From Streptomyces tagetis (GTDB lineage Bacteria; Actinomycetota; Actinomycetes; Streptomycetales; Streptomycetaceae): a DNA stretch of 64,000 nucleotides. Location: assembly GCF_018069565.1 (NCBI RefSeq), contig NZ_JAGPNL010000005.1, forward strand, positions 310,001 through 374,000. Direction: 5' to 3'. Numbering within the stretch: the first letter of the stretch is position 1; each line of letters begins with the position of its first letter. A program made the translations under genes and the position numbers. The notes under the pieces are model-generated. The model saw only the letters and a program-made list of their open reading frames with translations. It had not been told where the DNA came from and did no database searches. Shown piece by piece: positions 1 to 8,595 of this stretch.

Positions 1-317
1 ATCTTCTTCGGGGTCCGCTGCGAGTAGTCGCGCGGCTGGGGGCCGTGGACGACGCCACCGCCGGCGAACTGCGGAGCGCGGGTCGAGCCCTGACGGGCAC
101 GGCCGGTGCCCTTCTGGCGGTACGGCTTCCTGCCACCGCCGCGGACCTCGCCACGCGTCTTGGTCTTGTGGGTGCCCTGGCGGGCGGCTGCGAGCTGCGC
201 GACGACGACCTGGTGGATCAGCGGGATGCTGACCTTCTCCACGCCGAAGATCTCCGCGGGGAGCTCGACGGTACCGGCCTTGTCGCCCGCAGGCGAAAGG
301 ATGTCAACAGTGCTCAT
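1..317 (-). CDS. rplD: 50S ribosomal protein L4 (C-terminus off the window)
   Basis: N-terminal part of L4, a 23S rRNA-binding protein lining the exit tunnel; in other bacteria it can also regulate its own operon. The reverse-strand translation opens MSTVDILSPAGDKAGTVELP, followed by the conserved basic stretch with KTRGEVRGGGRKPYRQKGTG. The ATG is 8 bases after the rplC stop, in normal S10-operon order. Roughly 105 residues are present and the remainder lies beyond base 1, so the protein is cut by the window, not truncated in the genome. Confidence 0.96.
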   Translation of the reverse strand, partial: MSTVDILSPAGDKAGTVELPAEIFGVEKVSIPLIHQVVVAQLAAARQGTHKTKTRGEVRGGGRKPYRQKGTGRARQGSTRAPQFAGGGVVHGPQPRDYSQRTPKK

Positions 318-325
318 CGGTTACC

Positions 326-970
326 TCAGGCCCCCTTGGCCGCGGTGCGGACCAGGACGAGGCCGCCGTTCGGACCGGGAACCGCGCCCTTGATGAGCAG
401 CAGACCCTTCTCCGCGTCAACGGCGTGGACGGTCAGGTTCTGGGTGGTGACCCGCTCGTTGCCCATGCGGCCCGCCATGCGCTGGCCCTTGAACACACGA
501 CCAGGGGTGGCGCAGCCACCGATGGAGCCGGGGGCGCGGTGCACACGCTTGGCACCGTGACCGGCGCCGAGGCCACCGAAGTTGTGGCGCTTCATGACGC
601 CGCTGAAGCCCTTGCCCTTGCTCTTGCCGGTCACGTCGACCTTGACACCGGCCTCGAACACCTCGGCGGTGATCTCCTGGCCGAGGGTGTACTCGGCGGC
701 GTCCGCGGTGCGGATCTCGACGAGGTGGCGGCGCGGGGTGACGTCGGCCTTGGCGAAGTGGCCCTTGAGGGGCTTGTTCACCTTGCGCGGGTCGATCTCG
801 CCGAAGGCGATCTGGACCGACTCGTAGCCGTCGGCGTCGTTCGTACGGACCTGGGTGACGACGTTGGGTCCGGCCTTGACGACGGTGACCGGGACGACAC
901 GGTTGTTCTCGTCCCACACCTGCGTCATGCCGAGCTTCTCGCCCAGGATGCCCTTGATCTGCTTGGTCAT
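326..970 (-). CDS. rplC: 50S ribosomal protein L3
   Basis: L3 is an early-assembly 50S protein near the peptidyl transferase centre. The 214-residue product starts MTKQIKGILGEKLGMTQVWD and carries the conserved GKGFSGVMKRHNFGG and GRMGNERVT segments of bacterial L3. Length is typical. It lies between rpsJ (17-base gap upstream) and rplD (8-base gap downstream), so it is cotranscribed as part of the S10 operon. No oddities were seen. Confidence 0.98.
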   Translation of the reverse strand: MTKQIKGILGEKLGMTQVWDENNRVVPVTVVKAGPNVVTQVRTNDADGYESVQIAFGEIDPRKVNKPLKGHFAKADVTPRRHLVEIRTADAAEYTLGQEITAEVFEAGVKVDVTGKSKGKGFSGVMKRHNFGGLGAGHGAKRVHRAPGSIGGCATPGRVFKGQRMAGRMGNERVTTQNLTVHAVDAEKGLLLIKGAVPGPNGGLVLVRTAAKGA

Positions 971-987
971 CTTCAGATCACCGGCCC

Positions 988-1296
988 TCAGAGCTTGATC
1001 TCGATGTCGACACCGGCCGGGAGGTCGAGTCGCATCAGAGAGTCAACGGTCTTGGGGGTCGGGTCGAGGATGTCGATCAGGCGCTTGTGCGTGCGCATCT
1101 CGAAGTGCTCGCGCGAGTCCTTGTACTTGTGCGGCGACTTGATGACGCAGTACACGTTCTTCTCAGTGGGCAGCGGCACCGGGCCCGCGACCGACGCACC
1201 AGTGCGCGTCACCGTCTCGACGATCTTCTTCGCCGAGGAGTCGATGACCTCGTGGTCGTAGGCCTTGAGCCGGATGCGGATCTTCTGTCCCGCCAT
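988..1296 (-). CDS. rpsJ: 30S ribosomal protein S10
   Basis: S10 is a 30S head protein; its homologue NusE also joins NusB and NusG in antitermination complexes. The product is 102 residues, MAGQKIRIRLKAYDHEVIDS..., the normal family length. A longer in-frame opening exists upstream, but its extra 35 residues have no family resemblance, so the ATG at 1296 is chosen. It is the first gene of the S10 operon, followed by rplC and rplD, and is preceded by a leader of several hundred bases. Confidence 0.98.
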   Translation of the reverse strand: MAGQKIRIRLKAYDHEVIDSSAKKIVETVTRTGASVAGPVPLPTEKNVYCVIKSPHKYKDSREHFEMRTHKRLIDILDPTPKTVDSLMRLDLPAGVDIEIKL

Positions 1297-1840
1297 GGCT
1301 GCTTCGTAGTCCTGTCTCTCGTGAACGCTCCGGAACCCGGCGGTGCAAACGCCCCTCCCCTCCGACCCACGCGGTCGGGCGTGTCGCGCTCCCGCTGACA
1401 TGGATGTCCCTTGGGCGGAACTTCCCTGCGAGGGGGAGTGCGGGTCCCTTCCGGGTCCGCGGGCGGGGGCGAGAGGCCCACCGGATACCTGGTCTGCACC
1501 CCGCTGACGCTTCCCGGAAGATTCCCGTACGTCCGCCCCTGATCAGGGGCGACGAGTACTGTGGGACTCGCTTCCGGTCCCCCCGGCGGGAGGCGCGCAG
1601 CATCGGCACTCGACCGAGCAACCCCGTTAGTCTGTCACACCAGACGCGGCGCTGGCCAATCGAGCCGTAGAGATTACCCCGAGAGTGACCCAGGTCAAAC
1701 CGGCGCCCCCGAACACCCCCTCCCGAACCACCCCTCGGCCACACGCAGTGACGCCGTCGGGACCGTACGGACGCGAAGAGCGGCGGCACGGCCGGGGGAC
1801 CGTCCCGCCGCTCGTGGCGGCACCCGGGGCACGACCGGGA
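1297..1840. other. S10 operon leader and spacer to gdhA
   Basis: No gene is supported in these 544 bases. The minus strand carries the S10 operon promoter at 1671-1698, which implies a leader of roughly 370 nt before rpsJ. That is long enough for autoregulation of the kind known in other S10 operons, but I could not define a specific RNA fold. Open frames here lack family resemblance. The part between about 1700 and 1840 follows the promoter region and precedes the gdhA stop. Confidence 0.5.
1671..1698 (-). promoter_or_regulatory. Candidate HrdB promoter of the S10 operon
   Basis: On the minus strand TTGACC (1698-1693) is separated by 16 bases from TAATCT (1676-1671). Both hexamers match the consensus of the vegetative HrdB sigma factor (TTGAC-n-TANNNT). 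The site is about 375 bases upstream of rpsJ. Confidence 0.6.
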
Positions 1841-3199
1841 TCAGATGACGCCCTGGGCCAGCATCGAGTCGGCGACGCGTTCGAAGGCGGCGATGTTGGC
1901 ACCGGTGACGTAGTCGCCGGGGGAGCCGTAGCGCTCGGCGGTCTCGTGGCAGGTGGTGTGGATGTCGTTCATGATGTGGCTCAGCTCGTCCTGGACGCGC
2001 TGGGCCGTCCACGACGTACGCGCGTGGTTCTGGGCCATCTCCAGGGCGCTGACCGCGACCCCGCCCGCGTTGGCGGCCTTGCCGGGGCCGAAGGCGACGC
2101 CGGCGCGCTGGAGCAGGTGCACGGCCTCCAGGGTGACCGGCATGTTGGCACCCTCGGAGACGGCCTTGACGCCGTTGCGGACCAGGGTGGCGGCGTCGTT
2201 CTCGTCCAGCTCGTTCTGCGTGGCCGAGGGCAGCGCGATGTCGGCCGGGACCTCCCAGACCCGCCCGCCCGGCACGAACCGCGCGGAGGCGCCCCGGCGC
2301 TCGGCGTAGGTGCCGATCCGGCCGCGCTCGACCTCCTTGACCTGCTTCAGCAGGGCGACGTCGACGCCCTTCTCGTCGATCACGTAACCGCTGGAGTCCG
2401 AGCAGGTCAGCGGGTTGGCACCGAGTTCGGTGAGCTTCTCGATGGTGTAGATCGCGACGTTGCCGGAGCCGGAGACGACGGCGGTCTGGCCCTCCAGGTC
2501 CTCGCCGCGCTCGCGCAGCATGGCACCGGCGAACAGCACGTTGCCGTACCCGGTCGCCTCCGGGCGGATCAGCGAGCCGCCCCAGCCCTGGCCCTTGCCG
2601 GTGAGGACGCCGGCCTCCCAGCGGTTGGTGATCCGGCGGTACTGGCCGAACAGGTAGCCGATCTCCCGGCTGCCGACGCCGATGTCACCGGCCGGTACGT
2701 CGGTGTGCTCGCCGATGTGGCGGTACAGCTCGGTCATGAACGACTGACAGAACCGCATGACCTCCGCGTCGCTGCGGCCGTGCGGGTCGAAGTCGCTGCC
2801 GCCCTTGCCGCCGCCGATGCCGAGGCCGGTGAGGGCGTTCTTGAAGACCTGCTCGAAGCCGAGGAACTTGATGATCCCCAGGTTGACCGAGGGGTGGAAG
2901 CGCAGGCCGCCCTTGTAGGGGCCGAGGGCGCTGTTGAACTCCACCCGGAAGCCGCGGTTGACGTGCACCCGCCCGTGGTCGTCCTGCCACGGCACCCGGA
3001 AGATGACCTGCCGCTCCGGCTCGCACAACCGCTCGATGAGGCCCGGCTCCGCGTACTCGGGGCGCTCGGCGACGACCGGGGCCAGGGTCTCCAGCACCTC
3101 GTGGATGGCCTGGTGGAACTCGGGCTGGGCCGGGTTGCGGTGCTCGATCTCGATCCGCAGGAGGTCGAGCGTGGTGTTGATGTCGGGTCGCGTCGTCAC
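1841..3199 (-). CDS. gdhA: NADP-specific glutamate dehydrogenase
   Basis: Catalyses reductive amination of 2-oxoglutarate with ammonium and NADPH to give glutamate, the high-ammonium nitrogen assimilation route. The 452-residue product has the substrate-binding KGGLRFHPSVN segment near residue 97, the catalytic-lysine loop GGGKGGSDFDP near residue 132, and a Rossmann motif VSGSGNVA. This matches the hexameric bacterial class in length and motifs. A longer frame reaches 3319, but the GTG at 3199 has an AGAAAGGG ribosome site and begins TTRPDINTTLDLLRIEI, as expected. The gene appears monocistronic, reading toward the S10 operon. Confidence 0.95.
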   Translation of the reverse strand: MTTRPDINTTLDLLRIEIEHRNPAQPEFHQAIHEVLETLAPVVAERPEYAEPGLIERLCEPERQVIFRVPWQDDHGRVHVNRGFRVEFNSALGPYKGGLRFHPSVNLGIIKFLGFEQVFKNALTGLGIGGGKGGSDFDPHGRSDAEVMRFCQSFMTELYRHIGEHTDVPAGDIGVGSREIGYLFGQYRRITNRWEAGVLTGKGQGWGGSLIRPEATGYGNVLFAGAMLRERGEDLEGQTAVVSGSGNVAIYTIEKLTELGANPLTCSDSSGYVIDEKGVDVALLKQVKEVERGRIGTYAERRGASARFVPGGRVWEVPADIALPSATQNELDENDAATLVRNGVKAVSEGANMPVTLEAVHLLQRAGVAFGPGKAANAGGVAVSALEMAQNHARTSWTAQRVQDELSHIMNDIHTTCHETAERYGSPGDYVTGANIAAFERVADSMLAQGVI

Positions 3200-3758
3200 G
3201 GGAGCCCTTTCTGCTGGCACGGCTGGCACCGGAGCCGGCCCGGCACACGAATGGGTGCGGTCCGGTGAGGGGCGCTCGGCGCCGTTGCCGCGCGCAGGAC
3301 ACTTCAGTGTGACGCCCACATAAACGCCGTGGCCAGCGCCCGGCGCATCACCTGCTCACTATGTGAGACGATCACACCACATATCGATACTGCTGACCGT
3401 TTTATCCTAGTTTCCAATTTCCCCGTCAGACCCCGGTTGTGTCGCTCCTCACCTTTGAACGCGATACGGAACCGCCTCGCAACCCGGTCTCCGATCATGA
3501 CCGAGGACGCATCGGCACCCCGGGAGCCCGTTTCGCACCGGACGGAGGTGCCCTTCCCCGACGGCGGAGCCCCAATCATGCCGACCGACCCCGGGGGTCG
3601 CCGCCGGAGCCCGGAGGCGGCGCCCCCCGGGGCCGGCGGCGCGGGGATGCCGAGGTGAGCGGGCGTGGGGCAGACTCGCCCGGGTTGGGCCCGAGAGGGC
3701 GTGGTGAGATCCGGGCGGACGCCCGGACGGTGATCCAGGAGGACCGGCCCTGCACATC
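3200..3758. other. gdhA upstream region and spacer
   Basis: No gene is supported. Bases 3355-3425 are conspicuously AT-rich for this genome and probably hold the gdhA promoter. A 13-base interrupted palindrome, CTCAC-TAT-GTGAG, lies at 3355-3367, about 155 bases before the gdhA start, and may be an operator. I could not fix -10/-35 boxes with confidence. Bases 3430-3740 contain open frames in several phases but none resembling a known protein. Confidence 0.45.
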
Positions 3759-4319
3759 GTGACCTTCCCGGAGGCGCGGACGCCCCCGGCACTGCGCGGA
3801 CAGGTCCGCAGGCTCCAGACCGAGGCGTGGCCCGAACCGGAGCCCGCCCCCGGCCCCGTACACGACCCCGCGCTGTCGCCCCTGTCGGTCCTGCTGGTGG
3901 ACGACGGCCGCGTCCTGGCCGCGCTGGACGTCCTGGCCAAGGAGATCACCCACCGGGGCCACCGCTACGCCGCGGGCGGCCTGAGCACGGTCGTCACGGA
4001 CCCCGCCGTACGGCACCGGGGCCACGGGCGCCACCTGGTGACCGAGGCCCGGCGGATGATGGCCGAACTCCCCTTCGACCTCGCCCTGTTCACCTGCGAC
4101 CGCCCCTTGCGCGGCTTCTACGAGAGCGCCGGATGGCAGGTGCTCGCCGGCACGGTGCTGGTCGGGGGGACCCCGGCCGACCCCTTCCCCAGCGACGCTC
4201 CGGGTTTCGACAAGGTGACCCTGGCCGGCTTCTTCTCCCCGGCGGCGAGGCGGGCCCAGGCGACGTTCGCGGGCGCCCGCGTCGGGCTTTACCCGGGAGT
4301 AATCGACCGCCTCTGGTGA
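3759..4319 (+). CDS. GNAT-family N-acetyltransferase
   Basis: Predicted acetyl-CoA-dependent acetyltransferase of the GNAT fold, about 186 residues; substrate unknown. The acetyl-CoA pyrophosphate loop is seen as VVTDPAVRHRGHGRHLV near residues 78-94 (R-x-x-G-x-G/A type), followed by the FYESAGW motif near residue 120 typical of the beta-6/beta-7 region. The start is uncertain. GTG at 3759 is assumed, but the AGGAGGA ribosome site at 3737-3743 is 16 bases away, while an in-frame CTG at 3750 sits at ideal spacing and would add Leu-His-Ile. It precedes the LysR gene on the same strand. Confidence 0.8.
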   Translation: MTFPEARTPPALRGQVRRLQTEAWPEPEPAPGPVHDPALSPLSVLLVDDGRVLAALDVLAKEITHRGHRYAAGGLSTVVTDPAVRHRGHGRHLVTEARRMMAELPFDLALFTCDRPLRGFYESAGWQVLAGTVLVGGTPADPFPSDAPGFDKVTLAGFFSPAARRAQATFAGARVGLYPGVIDRLW

Positions 4320-4384
4320 ATCCCTCCGACAATGGTCCGGACCAACCTCTTGCCCCGGCTCCTCCCCCGTCGCAAGCTCCCCCT

Positions 4385-5470
4385 ATGGAGCTGGAGTTGC
4401 GTCACCTCAAGACGGTCCGGGCCATCGCCGACGCGGGCAGCCTCACCAGGGCGGCGACGGCGCTCGGCCTCGCGCAGCCCGCGCTGAGCGCACAGCTCAA
4501 GCGCATCGAACGAGCCCTGGGTGGCGCGCTGTTCGAGCGGGGACGGCACGGCGTCCGGGCCACCGCCCTGGGCGAACTGGTGCTGGAGCGGAGCCGGATC
4601 GTGCTCCCCGCGGTCAGCGAACTACAGCGCGAGGCCGCCCGGTTCGCGCGGGCGCCGCGCACCACCGACCGGCTCCGGCTCGGCGGAACCCACGGCCCCC
4701 TGCTCGGCGCCCTCGTCGACCGGCTCGCGGACGTGTCCCCGCACGCCCGCATGACGACCTGCACCTCCTGGTCCGAACGCGAGCTGGCCCACCAACTCGG
4801 CGAGGGACGCCTCGACTTCGCCCTCACCGGCACCTGCGGATCGGCCGCCCCGCCCGCCGCCGAGCAACTGGTCTGGCAGGAGGTCGCCGTCGACCCGGTC
4901 TTCGTCATGCTCTCCGAGGCCCATCCCCTCGCCGGGCGCGGCGAGTTGGCCCTGCCGGAGCTGGCGGAGGAGGAGTGGGCCTGCGTCCCCGGCGACGGCT
5001 GCTTCGGCGACTGCTTCACCGCGGCGTGCGCCCGCGCCGGGTTCACCCCGCGCCGCCTGTACGAGGCCGACACCGCCTCGCTCGTCCACCTGGTGCAGGT
5101 GGGCCGGGCGATCGGGCTGTGCCGGGCCACCTTCCCCACCACGCCCGGCATCGTCACCCGGCCGCTCACGGACACGCCCCTCACCTGGCGGCACCTGCTC
5201 GGCCGGCACGCCGCGACCCAGCCGGAGGACACCGCCGCCACCGTCCTGACGCAGGCCCGCCTCGCCCACGCCGACGTGGCGGCGGGCAGCGACAGCTACA
5301 CCGAGTGGCTCGCGGAACGGGACGAGTCGGGGCGGGACGAGGAGGGGCGGGACGAGCGGGGGCGGGACGAGGAGGTACGGGAGGGCCGGGTACGGGACGA
5401 CCGGACCCGGGTACGGCGTGGAGTTCCCCGGCACCCCGCCGCCCCCGAGCCGGTCCCGCCCCTCCCCTGA
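4385..5470 (+). CDS. LysR-family transcriptional regulator with charged C-terminal tail
   Basis: A 361-residue LysR-type regulator. Residues 1-60 form the winged HTH (MELELRHLKTVRAIADAGSL, then AATALGLAQPALSAQLKRIE), and a periplasmic-binding-like effector domain follows to about residue 295. Typical family length is near 300. The extra 60 residues are an Arg/Asp/Glu/Gly repeat tail (GRDEEGRDERGRDEE...) ending in a Pro-rich stretch. No effector can be inferred. It follows the GNAT gene with a 65-base gap and could regulate it or the protease downstream; that is inference only. Confidence 0.88.
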   Translation: MELELRHLKTVRAIADAGSLTRAATALGLAQPALSAQLKRIERALGGALFERGRHGVRATALGELVLERSRIVLPAVSELQREAARFARAPRTTDRLRLGGTHGPLLGALVDRLADVSPHARMTTCTSWSERELAHQLGEGRLDFALTGTCGSAAPPAAEQLVWQEVAVDPVFVMLSEAHPLAGRGELALPELAEEEWACVPGDGCFGDCFTAACARAGFTPRRLYEADTASLVHLVQVGRAIGLCRATFPTTPGIVTRPLTDTPLTWRHLLGRHAATQPEDTAATVLTQARLAHADVAAGSDSYTEWLAERDESGRDEEGRDERGRDEEVREGRVRDDRTRVRRGVPRHPAAPEPVPPLP

Positions 5471-5606
5471 CCTCGGGCAACGCCCCCCAGCCCGGCCGGC
5501 TCCCGCCATCCATAACACCGCGCAGAGGGCAGGACGACGGCTTACGACCCCCCAAGGGGCCTCCCTACGGTTTCGGCACCTCCCACCGAGACCGAGGAGA
5601 TACCCC

Positions 5607-7007
5607 ATGTCCCCCCTGTCCCCCCTATCCCCGATGTTCCAGCGTCACTCCCGAGCGAGAGCCAGAGGCGCGGGCGCGGCCCTCGTCGCGGCGGCAGCCC
5701 TGCTCGTGGCCGGACTGGCCGGTTCCGCCAGCGCCCAGGCACCGGTCGACACCCCGCCCTCGGCCGCCGAGACCCTCCGTACCGACGCCGCCCCGCCCGC
5801 CCTGCTGAAGGCGATGCAGCGCGACCTCGGCCTCGACGCCGCGCAGGCCCACCGGCGCCTGGCCAACGAGGCCGAGGCCGGTGCCGCCGCCGGCAGGCTC
5901 CAGGCGGCCCTGGGCACCGACTACGCCGGAGCCTGGGTACGCGGCGCCGAATCCGGCACCCTCACCGTGGCGACCACCGACGCGCGCGACGTCGCCGCCA
6001 TCACGGCCCAGGGCGCCGAGGCGAAGGTCGTACGCCACTCGCTGGCCGACCTGGACGCCGCCAAGGCCCGCGTGGACCGCGCGGCGAACGGCCGGGACAC
6101 CACCGACGCCCCGGTCTGGTACGTCGACGTCCGCGGCAACACGCTGGTCGTGGAGGCCGTACGGACCGCCGCGGTCCAGGACTTGCTGGCGGCGGCCGGG
6201 GTGGACGCCTCCCTGGTCCGGGTCGAGCAGCGCACCGAGCGGCCCCGCACCTTCTACGACCTGCGCGGCGGCGAGGCGTACTACATCAACAACAGCGGCC
6301 GTTGCTCGATCGGCTTCCCGGTCACCAAGGGCACCCAGCAGGGCTTCGCCACCGCCGGTCACTGCGGGCGGGCGGGGGCCTCCACGAGCGGCGCCAACCG
6401 CGTCGCGCAGGGCACCTTCCAGGGCTCGACCTTCCCGGGCCGCGACATGGCCTGGGTGGCGACCAACTCCAGTTGGACCGCGACCCCGTACGTCAACGGC
6501 GCCGGCGGGCAGAGCGTCCAGGTCGCCGGGTCCACGCAGGCCCCGGTCGGCTCCTCGGTGTGCCGCTCCGGTTCCACCACGGGCTGGCACTGCGGCACCG
6601 TCCAGCAGCTCAACACCAGCGTCTCCTACCAGGAGGGCACCGTCACCGGCGTCACCCGCACCACGGTGTGCGCCGAGCCCGGCGACTCCGGCGGCTCGTA
6701 CATCTCCGGCAGCCAGGCCCAGGGCGTCACCTCGGGCGGCTCCGGCAACTGCGGCAGCGGCGGCGAGACCTTCTTCCAGCCGATCAACCCCCTGCTCCAG
6801 ACGTACGGCCTGACCCTGAAGACCTCCGGCAACGGGGGCGGCGGCGAAGAGCCCCCGCCCGCCGGGGGCACCTGGGCGGCCGGCACGGTCTACCAGCCGG
6901 GCGACACGGTGACGTACGGCGGCGCCTCGTACCGGTGCCTCCAGGGCCACCAGGCCCAGGCGGGCTGGGAGCCCTCGAACGTCCCGGCCCTGTGGCAGCG
7001 GGTCTGA
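5607..7007 (+). CDS. sprC: Secreted streptogrisin C-like S1 serine protease with chitin-binding domain
   Basis: Extracellular alpha-lytic-type protease of 466 residues. It has a signal peptide with likely cleavage after SASA near residue 43, and a long pro-region to about residue 217 acting as intramolecular chaperone. The mature trypsin-like domain has catalytic H252 (ATAGHC), D280 (GRDMAW) and S361 (GDSGGS), and three disulfide-forming Cys pairs appear conserved. A Gly/Pro linker leads to a CBM5/12 chitin-binding domain at 419-466 (GTWAAGTVYQPGDTVTYGG... ALWQRV). This is the exact architecture of streptogrisin C. The ATG follows a GAGGAGA ribosome site. A terminator hairpin follows at 7039. 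Confidence 0.93.
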   Translation: MSPLSPLSPMFQRHSRARARGAGAALVAAAALLVAGLAGSASAQAPVDTPPSAAETLRTDAAPPALLKAMQRDLGLDAAQAHRRLANEAEAGAAAGRLQAALGTDYAGAWVRGAESGTLTVATTDARDVAAITAQGAEAKVVRHSLADLDAAKARVDRAANGRDTTDAPVWYVDVRGNTLVVEAVRTAAVQDLLAAAGVDASLVRVEQRTERPRTFYDLRGGEAYYINNSGRCSIGFPVTKGTQQGFATAGHCGRAGASTSGANRVAQGTFQGSTFPGRDMAWVATNSSWTATPYVNGAGGQSVQVAGSTQAPVGSSVCRSGSTTGWHCGTVQQLNTSVSYQEGTVTGVTRTTVCAEPGDSGGSYISGSQAQGVTSGGSGNCGSGGETFFQPINPLLQTYGLTLKTSGNGGGGEEPPPAGGTWAAGTVYQPGDTVTYGGASYRCLQGHQAQAGWEPSNVPALWQRV

Positions 7008-7038
7008 CCCGCACCTGACCATTCCGCGGGGGAATGGA

Positions 7039-7077
7039 GCGGCCCCGGGCCCGCCACCACGGCGCACCCGGGGCCGC
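7039..7077 (+). terminator. Terminator hairpin after the protease gene
   Basis: A perfect 11-bp inverted repeat (GCGGCCCCGGG at 7039-7049 and its complement at 7067-7077) with a 17-base loop begins 32 bases after the protease stop. There is no T-tract, which is common in Streptomyces terminators. Confidence 0.6.
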
Positions 7078-7103
7078 GTCTCGCTATGCGCGACGCCGAG
7101 AGG

Positions 7104-7313
7104 TCACCCCTCGCAGGCGTACGCGACAAAGCGCACCCACGCGCCAGGCGCCAGCGCCAGCCGAGGCCCGCCGCGCCTCTTGGAGTCACGCACATGCACG
7201 GTGCGGGGGGCTATCGCGATCTCTACGCAGGAGTTGCCATTGGGACCGTCGCTGTAGCTGCTCTTGACCCAGAGCAAGGCAGAGGCGTCCCCGGCTGATA
7301 CCTCACCGATCAT
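7104..7313 (-). CDS. DUF397 protein (second copy)
   Basis: Small 69-residue DUF397 protein with the family hallmarks WVKSSYSDGPNGNSCVEIA and VHVRDSK. DUF397 proteins partner with XRE/DUF5753 regulators in WhiJ/AbaA-like loci that influence Streptomyces development; their biochemical role is not settled. It lies 37 bases after a closely similar paralogue at 7351-7560, so the pair looks like a tandem duplication that has diverged (the C-terminal third differs). Expression is probably as one transcript with the upstream regulator. Confidence 0.9.
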   Translation of the reverse strand: MIGEVSAGDASALLWVKSSYSDGPNGNSCVEIAIAPRTVHVRDSKRRGGPRLALAPGAWVRFVAYACEG

Positions 7314-7350
7314 GCTTCCTCCAGAAGCAGCGATGCACGGGGCGAAATCG

Positions 7351-7560
7351 TCAGCTCCCCGATGCGTGATTCACGAAGTGCGCCCACGCACCGCGCGTCA
7401 TCGCCAGCCGAGGCCCGCCCACGCTCTTGGAATCGCGGACGTGCACGATGCGGGGACTGACGGCGATCTCAAGGCACGACTCGCCGTTGGTGCCGCCGCT
7501 GTAGCTGCTCTTGAACCACGCCAGTTCGGAGGCATCCCCAGAGGAGGCCTTTCGCATCAT
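7351..7560 (-). CDS. DUF397 protein (first copy)
   Basis: A 69-residue DUF397 protein (WFKSSYSGGTNGESCLEIA, VHVRDSK, then GPRLAMTRGAWAHFV). Its ATG overlaps the stop of the XRE/DUF5753 regulator by four bases (7557-7560), which indicates translational coupling and a functional partnership, as in WhiJ-type loci. Compared with the downstream paralogue it shares the core but differs in the first 15 residues and the C-terminus. Confidence 0.92.
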   Translation of the reverse strand: MMRKASSGDASELAWFKSSYSGGTNGESCLEIAVSPRIVHVRDSKSVGGPRLAMTRGAWAHFVNHASGS

Positions 7561-8441
7561 GTCTCTCCCAGCAGTTGCTCGATGAAGACCAGCGACTCCC
7601 GAGGCGGGAGTGCCTGTGCCCGGATGGTTCCGTATTGCAGTTCCAGAATGCGGAGTTGCCTCGGGTCAGAGACGGGCCGTGCGCTGAACAGGCCGTCGGC
7701 ACGCCCCACAGCCGTACCGTCCGGGAACTTCAACAGCTCGATCCTGCCATCCAAGCCTGGGTGAGCCTCTGTGTTCGTCGGCATGACCTGAAGGGTGACC
7801 CTGTTCGATCGCCCTACTCGCAGCAGGCGTTCGAGCTGCTGTTGCCACACCATTGTGCCCCCAACTCGACGGCGCAGCGGTGCCTCTTCCACCACGAAGT
7901 GGATGGACGGAGCGGGGTCACGTTCGAACACGGACTGCCGGGCCAGCCGGGCCGCCACCATGCGTTCCACATCGTCTGGCGAGTACGGCGGCTGAGCCGC
8001 CCCGATCACCGCGCGGGCGTGCTCCCGCGTCTGTAGCAACCCAGGGACGATGTTGCACTCGTACAAGCCGATCTCAACCGCCTTACTCTCCAGCTTCCCC
8101 AGCTCCCGTACCCTCTTCGGATACCGGACCTTCTTCACGTCCTCCCAGGTCGCTGCGATGAGGCCGCCCGCGCTCAGGACCTCGTCGGCCCTGTCCAGGT
8201 ACTCCTGCCGGGGGATGCGCTTGCCTCCCTCGACCTTGTAGACGAGGTCCTCCCCGTACCCGACCGCCGCACCGAACTCGGCGGCGCGCAGCCCCACCGC
8301 CTCGCGCCGGAGCTTCAACTGCCGCCCCACCGTGGCGATGACGGCGACGCCCCACTCGTCGTCCGGGTCCACCTCCCACCCCGGCTCGTCCGCCTCGCCC
8401 GCCGCCTCCGTGGGCCGTACCGCCTCGCCGTCCACCGCCAT
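7557..8441 (-). CDS. XRE-type HTH regulator with DUF5753 domain (WhiJ-like)
   Basis: A 294-residue regulator. An acidic N-terminal extension (residues 1-33) precedes an XRE helix-turn-helix at about 36-90 (GRQLKLRREAVGLRAAEFGA, YKVEGGKRIP) and a DUF5753 domain from about 110 to 285 (VPGLLQTREHARAVI, VTLQVMP). This is the Streptomyces WhiJ/AbaA-associated architecture. It is translationally coupled to a DUF397 gene and divergent from an anti-sigma-type ATPase gene, completing the usual three-part locus. Such loci act in development and secondary metabolism control; the ligand is unknown. Confidence 0.92.
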   Translation of the reverse strand: MAVDGEAVRPTEAAGEADEPGWEVDPDDEWGVAVIATVGRQLKLRREAVGLRAAEFGAAVGYGEDLVYKVEGGKRIPRQEYLDRADEVLSAGGLIAATWEDVKKVRYPKRVRELGKLESKAVEIGLYECNIVPGLLQTREHARAVIGAAQPPYSPDDVERMVAARLARQSVFERDPAPSIHFVVEEAPLRRRVGGTMVWQQQLERLLRVGRSNRVTLQVMPTNTEAHPGLDGRIELLKFPDGTAVGRADGLFSARPVSDPRQLRILELQYGTIRAQALPPRESLVFIEQLLGET

Positions 8442-8505
8442 GCCTCACCCCTCTGCCGTCCGCGCCGTACCGCGACGCCCTACCCGTACCAACCGCTCCG
8501 ACGGA

Positions 8506-8533
8506 CCGGACAGCACCGGACAACCTCCGGACA
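8506..8533. promoter_or_regulatory. Three helically phased CCGGACA repeats in a divergent promoter
   Basis: CCGGACA occurs at 8506, 8516 and 8527, spaced 10 and 11 bases, i.e. on one face of the helix. The repeats lie between the divergent XRE regulator (start 8441) and the ATPase gene (start about 8596). This is a plausible operator for the regulator; no experimental motif is known to me. Confidence 0.4.
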
Positions 8534-8595
8534 GTGACCGTACGTACTCATGGAGTCACTTCTCACCGTACGCACACGCCGCCACGCTGAGTGAC

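Noticed and set aside
3329..3658. 109-codon frame in the gdhA upstream region
   Set aside because: Overlaps the AT-rich promoter region and lacks a ribosome site and any family resemblance.
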